Of a stretch of DNA of 64,000 bases, positions 43,308 to 52,554 are shown in pieces; the stretch's first letter is position 1, and each line of letters opens with the position of its first letter. This DNA comes from AC-32 sp963788215 (GTDB lineage Bacteria; Actinomycetota; Thermoleophilia; Gaiellales; Gaiellaceae). The DNA is taken from contig CAWBFX010000005.1 in assembly GCA_963788215.1 (NCBI GenBank), positions 143,115-207,114 on the forward strand, written 5' to 3'. The notes beneath the pieces are model-generated. The model saw only the letters and a program-made list of their open reading frames with translations, was not told the DNA's origin and ran no database searches. A program made the position numbers and the translations under genes.

Positions 43308-44332
43308 GCCGCCACGAAGGTCCTCTCGTGGACGAGCTCGACCAGGCGGCGCAGCACGTCCGGGTCGGTGTCGGGGACGACGCCGTGGCCGAGATTGAAG
43401 ATGTGGCCCGGGCGGCCGCCGGCGCGCGCGAGCACGTCCTCGGCGCCTGCCGCCACGCGCTCCCAGGGGCCGAGCAGGGCAGCGCCGTCGAGGTTGCCCT
43501 GGATCCCGTGGTCGTGCCCGACCCGTTCCCAGGCGACGTCGAGCGGGACGCGCCAGTCGACGCCGATCACGTCGCCGCCCACCTCCGCGCGCTCCTCGAG
43601 CAGGTGCGCGTCGCCCGTGGCGAAGTGGATCGTCGGCACGTCGACCGCGGCAAGCACGCGCGCCGAGTACGGCGCCGCGAACTCGCGATAGTCGGCGACC
43701 GACAAGGCGCCGGCCCACGAGTCGAAGAGCTGGATCACGTCGGCTCCCGCCCGGGCGCAAGCTGCGACGTACGAGGCGAACGCCGCGCTCAGCTTCTCCA
43801 TCAGCGCATGCCAGACCTCGGGCTGCGCGTACATGCAGGTCTTCGTCAGCTTGAAGTCGCGCGACGGCTTGCCCTCGATCAGGTACCCGGCCACGGTGAA
43901 CGGCCCTCCGGCGAAGCCGACCACTGCCTGGTCCTCACGCAGCGCCTCCCGCACCAGCCGGACCGACTCGAGCACGAACGGCACCGACTCCTCCGGCTCG
44001 GGCACTCGTAGGCGCTCGACGTCGGCCATCGTCCGCACCGGCTCGGCGATCACCGGCCCGACGTTCTCCACGAGCTCGACCTCGATCCCCATCCCGAGCA
44101 CCGGCAGCATGATGTCCGCGAACATCACCGCCGCGTCCACGTCGTGCCGCCGAACCGGCTGGAGAGTCACCTCGGCGCAGAGCTCGGGCTCGAAGCAGAT
44201 GTCGAAGAGGCCGTACTGCTTCCGCAGCTCGCGGTACTCGGGCAACGAGCGCCCCGCCTGGCGCATGAACCAGACCGGCGTGCGCTCGACGGGCTCCCGG
44301 CGAGCGGCCCTGACGACCAGCGGCTCGCTCAT
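43304..44332 (-). CDS. hemE: Uroporphyrinogen decarboxylase
   Basis: A 342-residue HemE converting uroporphyrinogen III to coproporphyrinogen III. PVWFMRQAGRSLPEY contains the substrate-binding Arg pair, with FADIMLPVLGMGIEVE, GFAGGPFTVAGYLIEG, QLFDSWAGALS and HIFNLGHGVVPDTDP further on. It is complete and intact. It is followed by the ferrochelatase gene, and starts 9 bases after the stop of the polysaccharide exporter ATPase gene. Confidence 0.95.
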   Translation of the reverse strand: MSEPLVVRAARREPVERTPVWFMRQAGRSLPEYRELRKQYGLFDICFEPELCAEVTLQPVRRHDVDAAVMFADIMLPVLGMGIEVELVENVGPVIAEPVRTMADVERLRVPEPEESVPFVLESVRLVREALREDQAVVGFAGGPFTVAGYLIEGKPSRDFKLTKTCMYAQPEVWHALMEKLSAAFASYVAACARAGADVIQLFDSWAGALSVADYREFAAPYSARVLAAVDVPTIHFATGDAHLLEERAEVGGDVIGVDWRVPLDVAWERVGHDHGIQGNLDGAALLGPWERVAAGAEDVLARAGGRPGHIFNLGHGVVPDTDPDVLRRLVELVHERTFVAA

Positions 44333-44341
44333 GCCCTCACG

Positions 44342-45578
44342 TTAGCTTTCGCCGGTTCCGTCTACCGGCGGCAGCTCCCAGGTCCCGCCGAGCCGGATCG
44401 GGCCGGAGGCGCCGAAGTCCTGCCCGAAGACGGTGAGCTCGAGCGCGCGTTCTGCCAGGGCCAGCTCGGCGCTCCCGTCGCGGCTGCCGACGCCGATGTC
44501 GACGAAGTAGCGGCCCTCGCGCATCGGCAGGCCCGGGAAGTGCAGGCGGCACTCGCTCCAGCCGTTGCGCGCGCAGGCGCACGTCGGGCAGCATCTGGGA
44601 GCCCACCGGCCGCCCGGTCCCGTCCCTGATGCCGACCGTCACGCGGACGCCGTCGAGCGGCTCCTCGGCCCAGAGCCAGACCTCGAGCGTCGCGGGCTCG
44701 CCCTCGGTGAAACGGTCGCGCGCCGTGCCGTCGCCGGCCACGGCGCGCACCTCGTGCACGCGGCAGAGACCGGAGGCGCGACCGTTCGAGCTCGCAGGCT
44801 GCTCCTCGTCTCCGCCGGTGACGAGCCGCCGGTGGTAGGCGTGCACGACGTCCGTCGCCGCGCCCTCCTCGACGACGCGGCCGTCCTCGAGCATGATCGC
44901 CCGGTCGCAGACGCGCTCGACCGCGTTCGGGTCGTGCGAGACGAAGACGATCGTCCCGCCCGCGGCCTTGAAGTCGGCGATCCGCGCGTAGCACTTCTGC
45001 TGGAACGACTCGTCCCCGACCGCAAGCACCTCGTCGAGGAGCAGCAGGTCGGGCTTGATGTGCATCGCGACCGAGAAGCCGAGCCGCATGTACATCCCGG
45101 ACGAGTAGGTCCGCACGGGGACGTCGGCAAAGGCCTCGAGCTCGGCGAAGCGCAGGATCTCGTCGATGTGCTCGTCGACATAGCTGCGCTTGAGGCCGTA
45201 GATCGAGGCGTTGAGGTAGACGTTCTCGCGGCCCGTGAACTCGGGGTGGAAGCCGGCGCCGATCTCGATCAGCGAGCCGACGCGTCCGCCGACGGCAAGG
45301 GTGCCTGTCGTCGGCGCGAAGATCCCTGCGATCAGCTTGAGCAGCGTCGACTTGCCCGAGCCGTTGCGCCCGACTATCCCGAAAGCCTCACCCGGCTCGA
45401 CGTGGAGATCGACGTCGCGGAGTGCCCAGAGCTCGCGCGTCCGCGGGAGCTCGCGGCGGAGAATGGCCTCCTTCAGCGAGCGGGTCGGCGCGAGCGTGAT
45501 CTTGAACCGCCGCGACACGCCCCGCCCGACGATCTCGCCGGGAGCGACCCCGGTCGCGGCCTCAGAGCTCGACGGCAA
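44342..45578 (-). CDS. wzt: Polysaccharide ABC exporter ATPase with C-terminal domain, frameshifted
   Basis: About 412 residues after correcting a +1 indel near 44568. The nucleotide-binding domain has Walker A GRNGSGKST (~70-78), signature YSSGMYMRLGFSVA, Walker B LLLLDEVLAVGD and the switch His in FVSHDPNAV. After residue ~270 a Wzt-C-like beta domain follows (FTEGEPATLEVWLWAEE ... NGWSECRLHFPGLPMREGRYFVDIGV), of the kind that recognises the finished glycan end. TTG 45578 overlaps the wzm end. Confidence 0.9.
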
Positions 45579-46392
45579 TGCGGTCCTCGTAGCGCTGCAC
45601 GACCCACAGCCCGAGCAGGGCCAGCGCGGGGCCGACCACGAAGATGTACAGCAGCAGCCCGAGGCCCGGAACCGTGTCCTGCAGCAGGGTCGCCCGGAAG
45701 CCCTCCACGTACGGCGTGACCGGGTTGCCGTAGCGCATCACGTCGATCAGCCAGGCATGGCTCTCGGCCGCGGGGAGCTGCTCGAGCCCGTAGAGAACCG
45801 GCGTGAGGAAGAACCACGGCAGGAACATCACCGCGAGCAGGTGCTCGACGTCGCGGAAGAAGACGTTCACGATCGAGAGCAGCCACGCGAAGCCGAGCGT
45901 GAGGCAGACGAGAGCCGCGAAGATCGGGACCGCGAGCGCGATCGTCCTCCCGGTCTCCGGCACCGCGATCAGACAAGCGGGCACGAGGATCGCGAACATG
46001 ACCGCGGCCGCGGTCAGCTGCGCCAGCACCGACGCGGCGGGGATCAGCTCCCGCGGGAACCAGACCTTCTTCACAAGGTCCGCGTTGGCGATCAGCGAGT
46101 TCGTCCCGAGCTGAACCCCGGCCTGGAAGAAACCCCACACAGCGAGCCCGGCGAGCACGAAGAGCGGGTAGTGCGGGATGTTGCCCGCGGTGCGCCAGAG
46201 CACCGAAAACACGAGCACGTAGACGCCCATCATCACGAGCGGGTAGACCAGCGACCAGACGATGCCGAGCGCCGAGCCCTTGTAGCGCATGCGAATTTCC
46301 CTGCGTAGAAGGGTCTTCAGCAGCTCGCCGTAGCCGGTCAGCCAGTTGAGCCGCGGGAGTGCCCCCGTGCGGGCGCCGACGTTGACGGCCAT
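45562..46392 (-). CDS. wzm: Polysaccharide ABC exporter permease
   Basis: About 276 residues with six membrane helices typical of ABC-2 polysaccharide permeases. The N-terminal amphipathic part LLKTLLRREIRMRYKGSALGIVWSLVYPL is diagnostic, and the NSLIANADLVKKVWFPRELIP loop is the conserved coupling region. It pairs with Wzt to export lipid-linked glycan. ATG 46392 is used; ATG 46425 directly abuts the divergent glycosyltransferase start and is an alternative. Neither has a clear Shine-Dalgarno. Confidence 0.92.
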   Translation of the reverse strand: MAVNVGARTGALPRLNWLTGYGELLKTLLRREIRMRYKGSALGIVWSLVYPLVMMGVYVLVFSVLWRTAGNIPHYPLFVLAGLAVWGFFQAGVQLGTNSLIANADLVKKVWFPRELIPAASVLAQLTAAAVMFAILVPACLIAVPETGRTIALAVPIFAALVCLTLGFAWLLSIVNVFFRDVEHLLAVMFLPWFFLTPVLYGLEQLPAAESHAWLIDVMRYGNPVTPYVEGFRATLLQDTVPGLGLLLYIFVVGPALALLGLWVVQRYEDRIAVEL

Positions 46393-46425
46393 GCGGGCAG
46401 GATACTCAGCGCTATCGAGGGCCAT

Positions 46426-47508
46426 TTGCGAATCGTGATCGACGTCAGCCCGCTTTCCGTCTCACGCACGGGGATCGGGAACTACGTGCGCGGGTTGGTC
46501 ACGGGGCTAGTGGAGGCCACCGACGGCCGGCACGAGGTCGTCGCGTTCGGACTCTCGGGACCGCCCGGACGGAGGCGCATCCGCGAGGCCCTGGAGGGCG
46601 TGGCCGTCGAGCTCCGCTTGCCCCTGTTGCCGCGGGCACGATGGTGGCGGTCGGCCTGGAGCAAGCTCGGGCGGCCACCGGTGGAGAGGATCGTCGGCCC
46701 GCTCGACGTCTTCCACTTCTCGGACTGGATGTACCCATCCCAGCGCGGCGGCGCGCGAGTGACCACCGTGCACGATCTCGTCCCGCTGCGGTTCCCGGAG
46801 CTCGTCCAGCGCGGGACGGCCCGCATGCACGCACCGAAGTACGAGAACGCGGCGCGCACCTGCGATCTGCTCTTCGCCGACTCGCAGTTCACCGCGTCCG
46901 AGCTGAAAGGGCTCCTCGAAGTGCCCGAGGATCGGATCGCCGTCGCCTACCCCGGGGTCGATCCGATCTTCACGCCCGAGGGGTCGCGGAAGGACCTCGG
47001 CGGACCGTACGTCCTCGCCGTCTCGACCCGCGAGCCGCGCAAGAACCTCCCGACGCTCATCGAGGGCTTCGGGCTCCTCCGCCAGGCTCGGCCGGAGCTG
47101 ACTCTCGCCCTGGCCGGGCCCGCAGGCTGGGAGCCGCGGTCGCTCGAGGCGGAGGGCGTGCGTCTGCTCGGCTACGTGCCCAACGACGAGCTCGCCGGGC
47201 TCTACCGCGGAGCGGCGGCATTCGCCTACCCCTCGCGGTTCGAGGGCTTCGGCCTTCCGGTCGTGGAGGCTCTGGCCTGCGGCGTGCCGACCGTCGTCTC
47301 GTCCCACCCGTCGCTCGACGAAGCCTGCGGAGACGCCGCCCTGCGCGCCGACCCGGACGAGCCGCAGGAGTTCGCGGACGCCCTCGAGCAGGCGCTCGAC
47401 GGCCCAGCCGCCTTGCGAGAGCGAGGGCTCGCGCACGCGGCACGGTTCACCTACCGCGCCCTCGGCGAGACCGTCCTGGCCGGGTACGAACGCGCTCTGG
47501 GAGACTGA
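46426..47508 (+). CDS. GT4 glycosyltransferase
   Basis: A 360-residue GT-B enzyme of family 4. The N-terminal domain begins IVIDVSPLSVSRTGIGNYVRG; the donor domain has LAVSTREPRKNLPTLIEGF, LLGYVPNDELAGLYRGAAAF and the nucleotide-sugar Glu motif FPSRFEGFGLPVVEAL-like (YPSRFEGFGLPVVEALACG). It likely adds a sugar (often mannose or rhamnose) to the growing surface chain in the cytoplasm. The start is TTG 46426. It heads the plus-strand glycan operon. Confidence 0.9.
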   Translation: MRIVIDVSPLSVSRTGIGNYVRGLVTGLVEATDGRHEVVAFGLSGPPGRRRIREALEGVAVELRLPLLPRARWWRSAWSKLGRPPVERIVGPLDVFHFSDWMYPSQRGGARVTTVHDLVPLRFPELVQRGTARMHAPKYENAARTCDLLFADSQFTASELKGLLEVPEDRIAVAYPGVDPIFTPEGSRKDLGGPYVLAVSTREPRKNLPTLIEGFGLLRQARPELTLALAGPAGWEPRSLEAEGVRLLGYVPNDELAGLYRGAAAFAYPSRFEGFGLPVVEALACGVPTVVSSHPSLDEACGDAALRADPDEPQEFADALEQALDGPAALRERGLAHAARFTYRALGETVLAGYERALGD

Positions 47509-47512
47509 ACCG

Positions 47513-48520
47513 ATGACAGGACGCCTGCGTGTCGGGCTGGACGTCTCGCCGCTCGCGCTCACGCGCGCGGGGGCCGCCCGCTACATCGAATCGCTGCTCG
47601 ACGCGCTCCCGCCGGACGCGGTCGAGGTTCGGCGGTATGGCTTCGGGAGCCCGGGCCGGGCTCTCGTCCCGGTGCGCGACGTCGGGTGGTATCTCGCGGC
47701 GCTGCCGCTGCGCGCACGGTTCGACGGAGTGGATGTCCTGCATTGCCCGACCCACCGCGCCCCGGTTCGATCGGCAGTGCCGCTCGTCGTCACGCTCCAC
47801 GACATCGCCGTGTTGCGGCACCCGGAGCTCTTCAACCGCTGGACGCGTGAGTACAGCCGCGTCGTGCTGCCGCGGGTCGTGCGGGCGGCACGGCGCCTGA
47901 TCGCAGCCTCGGAGTTCACGCGGCGGGAGCTGCACGAGCTGCTCGACGTCCCCGACGAGAAGATCCGCGTGATCCCGCACGCGGTCGGCGCGCCGTTCGT
48001 CGCCGACGGTGACGCGGCCTTCGGCGACTACGTGCTCACGGTCGGGACGCTCGAGCCGCGCAAGAACCTCGACCGCCTCGTGGACGGCTTCGAGCGGGCG
48101 GGGCTGAACGGCTCACGCCTCCTCGTCGCCGGGATGCGCGGCTGGGGCGACGTCGACGTGGCCGGTGACCGCGTGCAGCAGCTCGGGTTCGTGCCGGACG
48201 ACGAGCTCGCCCGCCTGTACCGCGGCGCGCGCTGCGTCGCGTACCTCTCGGCGTACGAGGGGTTCGGCCTGCCCTTGGTCGAGGCGATGGCGTGCGGCGC
48301 GCCGGTCGTCGCGGCCAACGCGGGCTCGGCTCCGGAGGTCACGGGCGGCGCGGCCGTGCTCGTCGACCCGTCCGATCCGGACGCGATCGCCGCAGGCCTG
48401 GCCGAGGCGATCGACCGGCGCGAGGAGCTGCGCGCGCTGGGTCTGGAACGGGCGCAAGCGTTCTCGTGGGACGCGGTCGCCCGCGCAACCGTCGACGTCT
48501 ACCGCGAGGCCGCGGCGTGA
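47513..48520 (+). CDS. GT4 glycosyltransferase
   Basis: A 335-residue family 4 enzyme clearly related to its upstream neighbour (VGLDVSPLALTRAGAARYIES; TVGTLEPRKNLDRLVDGF). The donor motif is SAYEGFGLPLVEAMACG. It starts 4 bases after the previous stop and its own stop overlaps the next start (GTGA). The strong similarity suggests tandem duplication and perhaps alternating linkages in one repeat unit. Confidence 0.9.
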   Translation: MTGRLRVGLDVSPLALTRAGAARYIESLLDALPPDAVEVRRYGFGSPGRALVPVRDVGWYLAALPLRARFDGVDVLHCPTHRAPVRSAVPLVVTLHDIAVLRHPELFNRWTREYSRVVLPRVVRAARRLIAASEFTRRELHELLDVPDEKIRVIPHAVGAPFVADGDAAFGDYVLTVGTLEPRKNLDRLVDGFERAGLNGSRLLVAGMRGWGDVDVAGDRVQQLGFVPDDELARLYRGARCVAYLSAYEGFGLPLVEAMACGAPVVAANAGSAPEVTGGAAVLVDPSDPDAIAAGLAEAIDRREELRALGLERAQAFSWDAVARATVDVYREAAA

Positions 48521-49572
48521 CACCGCCGCTCGTAGTGATCGACGCCGACGTGCTGGGCCGGCGGCGGACCGGCGACGAGACCTACGTGGCCGGGCTCCTG
48601 GCGGGCTTCTCCGCGGAGGACACGTCCGGCCTGCGGCTGGCCGCGGTCACGAGGCGGCCCGACCTGGTCCCGGCCGGAATCGAGCCGGTCGAGCTCGAGG
48701 CGCGCAGCCAGATCCTGCGGATGGCGGTCACGCTCCCCCGGCTCCTGCGCCGCCTGCGCCCGGCGGTCGGGCATTTCCTGCACGCGCTTCCGCGCGGCTA
48801 CTCCGGCCCGTCGGTCGTGACCATCCAGGACCTCTCGTTCGAGCGGGACGCGACCGTGATGGGCGTGCGCGACCGGCTCATCTTCAAGCGCGTCGTGCCC
48901 CGGGCCGCCCGCGCCGCGGCGCGCATCCTGACGCTTTCCGAGCTGACCAAGCGCGACCTGGTCGAGCTCTACGGCGTCCCCGGGGAGAAGATCGTCGTCA
49001 CGCCGCCCGGCGTCGACCCGGTGTTCCGCCCGGACGGGCCCAGCCCCGACGGCGAGCCGTATGCGCTCTTCGTCAGTGCCCTCCAGGCGCGCAAGGACCC
49101 CGTCGCCGCGATCGAGGCCGTCGCGCTGCTCGGCGACGGTGCGCCGCGTCTCGTCCTCGTCGGGCCGGACAAGGGAGGCCGGGCGGACGCCGAGCGCGCT
49201 GCGGAGCGCTCGGGCCTGCGCGACCGCGTCCAGTTCCGCGGCCACGTCTCCCTCGAAGAGCTCGCCGGGCTCTACCGCGGAGCCGCGTGCCTGGTCTTCC
49301 CTTCGCGCTACGAGGGGTTCGGGCTGCCGGTGCTGGAGGCGATGGCCTCGGGGACTCCGGTCGTCACGACCACCGCCGGCGCGCTGCCCGAGGCCGCGGG
49401 GGACGCAGCGATCCTCGTCGCGGAGCGAAACCCCGTCGAGCTGGCCGGCGGGATCGAGCGCGCGCTCGCCGACCGAGACCGCCTCGTCGCGGCGGGGCTC
49501 GCCCGCGCGGCGCGGTTCACCTGGGCCGAGACCGCCCGCCGAACCCTGGCCGTCTACCGGGAGCTCCTGTGA
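48517..49572 (+). CDS. GT4 glycosyltransferase
   Basis: A 351-residue family 4 enzyme with a shorter N-terminal acceptor motif (IDADVLGRRRTGDETYVAG), VSALQARKDPVAAIEAV and donor motif SRYEGFGLPVLEAMASG. It diverges more from the two upstream enzymes than they do from each other, so its linkage is likely different. GTGA overlaps lie at both ends. Confidence 0.9.
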   Translation: MTPPLVVIDADVLGRRRTGDETYVAGLLAGFSAEDTSGLRLAAVTRRPDLVPAGIEPVELEARSQILRMAVTLPRLLRRLRPAVGHFLHALPRGYSGPSVVTIQDLSFERDATVMGVRDRLIFKRVVPRAARAAARILTLSELTKRDLVELYGVPGEKIVVTPPGVDPVFRPDGPSPDGEPYALFVSALQARKDPVAAIEAVALLGDGAPRLVLVGPDKGGRADAERAAERSGLRDRVQFRGHVSLEELAGLYRGAACLVFPSRYEGFGLPVLEAMASGTPVVTTTAGALPEAAGDAAILVAERNPVELAGGIERALADRDRLVAAGLARAARFTWAETARRTLAVYRELL

Positions 49573-50324
49573 GCGCCGTCGCCGCCGTCGTGATCTGGAC
49601 GCCCGGCGACCCCGACCCGGGACCGTGCCTCGAGTCACTCGTACCGCAGGTGGACGAGCTCGTGCTCGTCGCCAACCCCGGCGGCGACCCGACAACAGCG
49701 TCCGCCCGCCTCATCCGGAACGAGACGACGCTCGGCTTCGGGGCGAACATCAATCGCGGCGTCGCCGCGACGACCGCGCCGTACGTGGTCGCGTCGAACT
49801 CCGACATCGAAGCCGCCGACGGCTGCATCGCCGCTCTGCGCGAGTTCGCCGACGCGCACCCGCGCTGCGGAATCGCCGCCCCGGAGCTCCGCTACCCCGA
49901 CGGCAACCGGCAGCCCTCGCGCAGGAGCTTCCCGACCGTCCGCGGAACGATCGTCCGCCGCACGCCGCTCCGCCGCTGGCTCAAGCCGCAGGAGCGCCAG
50001 CGCCGCCACTACCTGCTCGACGAGCACCCGACGGAACCGGTGCTCTCCGACTGGCTGCTCGGCGCGTTCCTCTTCTTCCGCCGCGAGCTGCTGGAAGAGC
50101 TCGGGGGCTTCGACGAGGGCTACCGGCTCTACGGCGAGGAGATCGACCTCGCCTACCGCGCGCGCCTCGCCGGTTGGGAGCGGTGGTACGTCCCCCATGC
50201 GGTCGCGATCCACCATCACCAGGCCGTCACCGACAAGCGCCTCTTCACCCGCCGGACGCTGTGGCACTGGCGCAGCATCGCCCGCTTCGTCCGCAAGCAC
50301 CCCGAGAGCCTGCGGAGCCTCTAG
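49569..50324 (+). CDS. GT2 glycosyltransferase
   Basis: A 251-residue family 2 enzyme of the rhamnosyltransferase-like subgroup. It has LVLVANPGG, LGFGANINRGVAATTAPYVV and SNSDIEAADGC (DxD region), and GAFLFFRRELLEELGGFDEGYRLYGEEIDLAYRA for the acceptor/base region. The usual first Asp strand (VDNxS) is changed to VANPG. It is soluble. GTG 49569 overlaps the previous stop. Confidence 0.88.
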   Translation: MSAVAAVVIWTPGDPDPGPCLESLVPQVDELVLVANPGGDPTTASARLIRNETTLGFGANINRGVAATTAPYVVASNSDIEAADGCIAALREFADAHPRCGIAAPELRYPDGNRQPSRRSFPTVRGTIVRRTPLRRWLKPQERQRRHYLLDEHPTEPVLSDWLLGAFLFFRRELLEELGGFDEGYRLYGEEIDLAYRARLAGWERWYVPHAVAIHHHQAVTDKRLFTRRTLWHWRSIARFVRKHPESLRSL

Positions 50325-50327
50325 CGA

Positions 50328-51620
50328 GTGGCGCTCGTCGAGATAACCGAGGTCTCGCAGGCGCCGCCCTCCGAGGCGCTGCTCGCGTCCCACCTGGACA
50401 GCCCGGCACCCGGGACCGAGCTCGAGCGGACGACGTTCGAGGTCGGCGGGTGGGCGCTCGGCCGGCATTCCGAGGCCGAGAGCGTCGAGCTCATGGCCGG
50501 CGACGAGCTCGTCCGTGCCATCCCGTTGTGGGTCGAACGGCCCGACGTCGCGGCAGTGCACCCGGGGGCGCCGGCGGCGAGCGGGTTCTGGTCGCTGTGT
50601 GGGACGCTCCCGCTGGAGCGCGAGTTCAGGCTGGACGTGCGAGCCGTGCTCGCGGACGGGACGCGGGCCGCCGTCGGTTCCATCACCGGCAGGCGGGAAC
50701 CGATCCGCACCTCGTTCCAGCCGCAGCTCCAGCCGCTCCTCGTCACGAGCCTCGGCCGGACCGGCACGACCCTGCTCATGAGCCTGCTCGCGGCGCACCC
50801 GGCAGTCGTCGCCCACCGCACCTACCCCTACGAGATCTTTCCCGCGCGCTACTGGCTGCACGTGCTCAGAGTCCTCGCCGAGCCCGCGGACTACACGCAT
50901 TCGTCCCACCCGTCGAGCTTCGCCGAGGACATCTGGCGCGTGGGCTACAACCCGTTCCACACCGCGCCCGCCACCCACGCGCCGGAGCTGACGGATCTGT
51001 TCGGGCGCTCCTATGTGGAGCGGCTCGCGCGGTTCTGCCAGGAGAGCATCGACGACTTCTACCGGACGACCGCCTCGCTTCAGGAGCAGCCCGGCGCCGA
51101 GCTCTTCGTCGAGAAGTTCCAGCCCGATGCGCTGCCGCGCATCGCCTGGGACCTCTATCCGGAGATGAAGGAGATCGTCCTCGTGCGGGACTTTCGTGAT
51201 CTGATCTGCTCCGTGTTCGCGTTCAACGAGAAGCGCGGGACGGTCGACTTCGGCCGCGACGGCTTTCAGAGCGACGCCGAGTACGCCCGTTACGTCGCGG
51301 GCCGCGGCCGCCAGCTTCTCGACGCGTGGAAGAGCCGGCGGGACCGGGCCGAGCTCGTGCGCTACGAGGACCTGGCCGCCGAGCCGGTCGCGACGCTGAA
51401 ACGGATCCTCGCCTACCTCGGGCTCGAGGAGGACGCGGCGATCCTCGAGAAGATGAGGACCGCCGCATTCGATCACCCGGGCGCGAGCAGCCACCGCACG
51501 ACCGCCGACGTGGAGGACTCGATCGGCCGCTGGAAGCGCGACCTTCCTTCCGCACTGCGCCAGGTGGTCGGCGAGTCGCTCGAGCCCGTCCTCGCAGAGC
51601 TCGGGTACGAGCCCACGTGA
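50328..51620 (+). CDS. Sulfotransferase with N-terminal beta domain
   Basis: A 430-residue PAPS-dependent sulfotransferase. The PAPS 5'-phosphosulfate loop is TSLGRTGTTLLMSLLAAHP (~140), and the 3'-phosphate site is within EIVLVRDFRDLICSVFAF. Residues ~1-115 form an Ig-like beta domain (FEVGGWALGRHSEAESVEL) seen in other large glycan-cluster proteins. It probably sulfates the surface polysaccharide or a precursor. GTG 50328 lies 3 bases after the GT2 stop. Confidence 0.85.
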   Translation: MALVEITEVSQAPPSEALLASHLDSPAPGTELERTTFEVGGWALGRHSEAESVELMAGDELVRAIPLWVERPDVAAVHPGAPAASGFWSLCGTLPLEREFRLDVRAVLADGTRAAVGSITGRREPIRTSFQPQLQPLLVTSLGRTGTTLLMSLLAAHPAVVAHRTYPYEIFPARYWLHVLRVLAEPADYTHSSHPSSFAEDIWRVGYNPFHTAPATHAPELTDLFGRSYVERLARFCQESIDDFYRTTASLQEQPGAELFVEKFQPDALPRIAWDLYPEMKEIVLVRDFRDLICSVFAFNEKRGTVDFGRDGFQSDAEYARYVAGRGRQLLDAWKSRRDRAELVRYEDLAAEPVATLKRILAYLGLEEDAAILEKMRTAAFDHPGASSHRTTADVEDSIGRWKRDLPSALRQVVGESLEPVLAELGYEPT

Positions 51621-52543
51621 GCGCGATGAAGCCGATCGAGCGGTTCGATCCCGACCTCATGGGCGGCAGCCTCCTCGAGGCCGAGCACCTGGCGCGCTAC
51701 CGGTGGGCCGGGGCGCTGGTCGAGGGCAAACGCGTCCTCGACGCGGGTTGCGGCACCGGCTACGGGAGCGAGCTGCTCGCGAGCCAGGGCGCGGCCGAGG
51801 TGGTCGGGGTCGACGTCGACGCGGACGTGATCGACGCGGCATCGAAATCGGACTCCCGTCGCGCGACCTTCGCCGTCGCCGACCTCCGCGAGCTTCCGGC
51901 GGACCTGGGCGAGTTCGACGTCGTCGTCTGCTTCGAGGTGCTCGAGCACATCGGCGAGCCGGAAGCCGCGCTCGACCGCCTCGCTGCTGCGCTCCGGCCC
52001 GGCGGCGTCCTCGCCGTCTCGTCGCCGAACCGCGACGTCTATCCACCCGGAAACCCGTTCCACGAGCACGAGTTCACGCCGGAGGAGCTCGCGGAGGCGC
52101 TGTCGAGACGCTTCCCTCACGTCAAGCTCGTGCGCCAGCAGGACTGGCTCGCCGCGGGCCTGTTCGACGACGACGACTTCGCGCGCGTCGAGGCGCACGC
52201 GGTCGAGGTGGCGAAGACGGCGCCCGGCCGGCCGGGAACGGAGCTCTACTCGATCGGAGTCGCCGGTGCGTCGCCGCTGCCGGCAACTCCTCCGTTCGTG
52301 ATGCTGACCCAGACGGCCGACGTCAAGTGGTGGCAGGAGCTTCTGCAGTCGCTGCGGGACGAGGTCGCGGCGAAGAGCCGGCACGTCGACGACCTCGAGG
52401 GCTGGCTGAAGGAGCGCGACGCGGAGCTGGCCGCCGCGCAGACCGAGATCGCGGCCATGCAGGCGACGCGGGTCTGGCGCCTCGGCATGCGCTACTGGGA
52501 CCTACGCGATCGGCTGAAGGGTCGGTCCAGGCCTCGAAGTTAG
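51617..52543 (+). CDS. SAM methyltransferase with C-terminal coiled coil
   Basis: A 308-residue class I methyltransferase. SAM motif I is VLDAGCGTGYGSELLA (~40), with VVGVDVDADVI, VVCFEVLEHIGEPEAALDRL and PGGVLAVSSPN following. The last ~60 residues (EVAAKSRHVDDLEGWLKERDAEL region) form a coiled coil ending in an aromatic/basic tail (TRVWRLGMRYWDLRDRLK) that may touch the membrane. It likely methylates a sugar hydroxyl. GTGA overlap with the sulfotransferase gene. Confidence 0.88.
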   Translation: MSAMKPIERFDPDLMGGSLLEAEHLARYRWAGALVEGKRVLDAGCGTGYGSELLASQGAAEVVGVDVDADVIDAASKSDSRRATFAVADLRELPADLGEFDVVVCFEVLEHIGEPEAALDRLAAALRPGGVLAVSSPNRDVYPPGNPFHEHEFTPEELAEALSRRFPHVKLVRQQDWLAAGLFDDDDFARVEAHAVEVAKTAPGRPGTELYSIGVAGASPLPATPPFVMLTQTADVKWWQELLQSLRDEVAAKSRHVDDLEGWLKERDAELAAAQTEIAAMQATRVWRLGMRYWDLRDRLKGRSRPRS

Positions 52544-52554
52544 ACTGCGGCCGG

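Noticed and set aside
49635..51494. A 619-codon open frame antisense to the GT2 and sulfotransferase genes
   Set aside because: Same reason: no family signature, skewed composition, and two well-supported genes on the plus strand.
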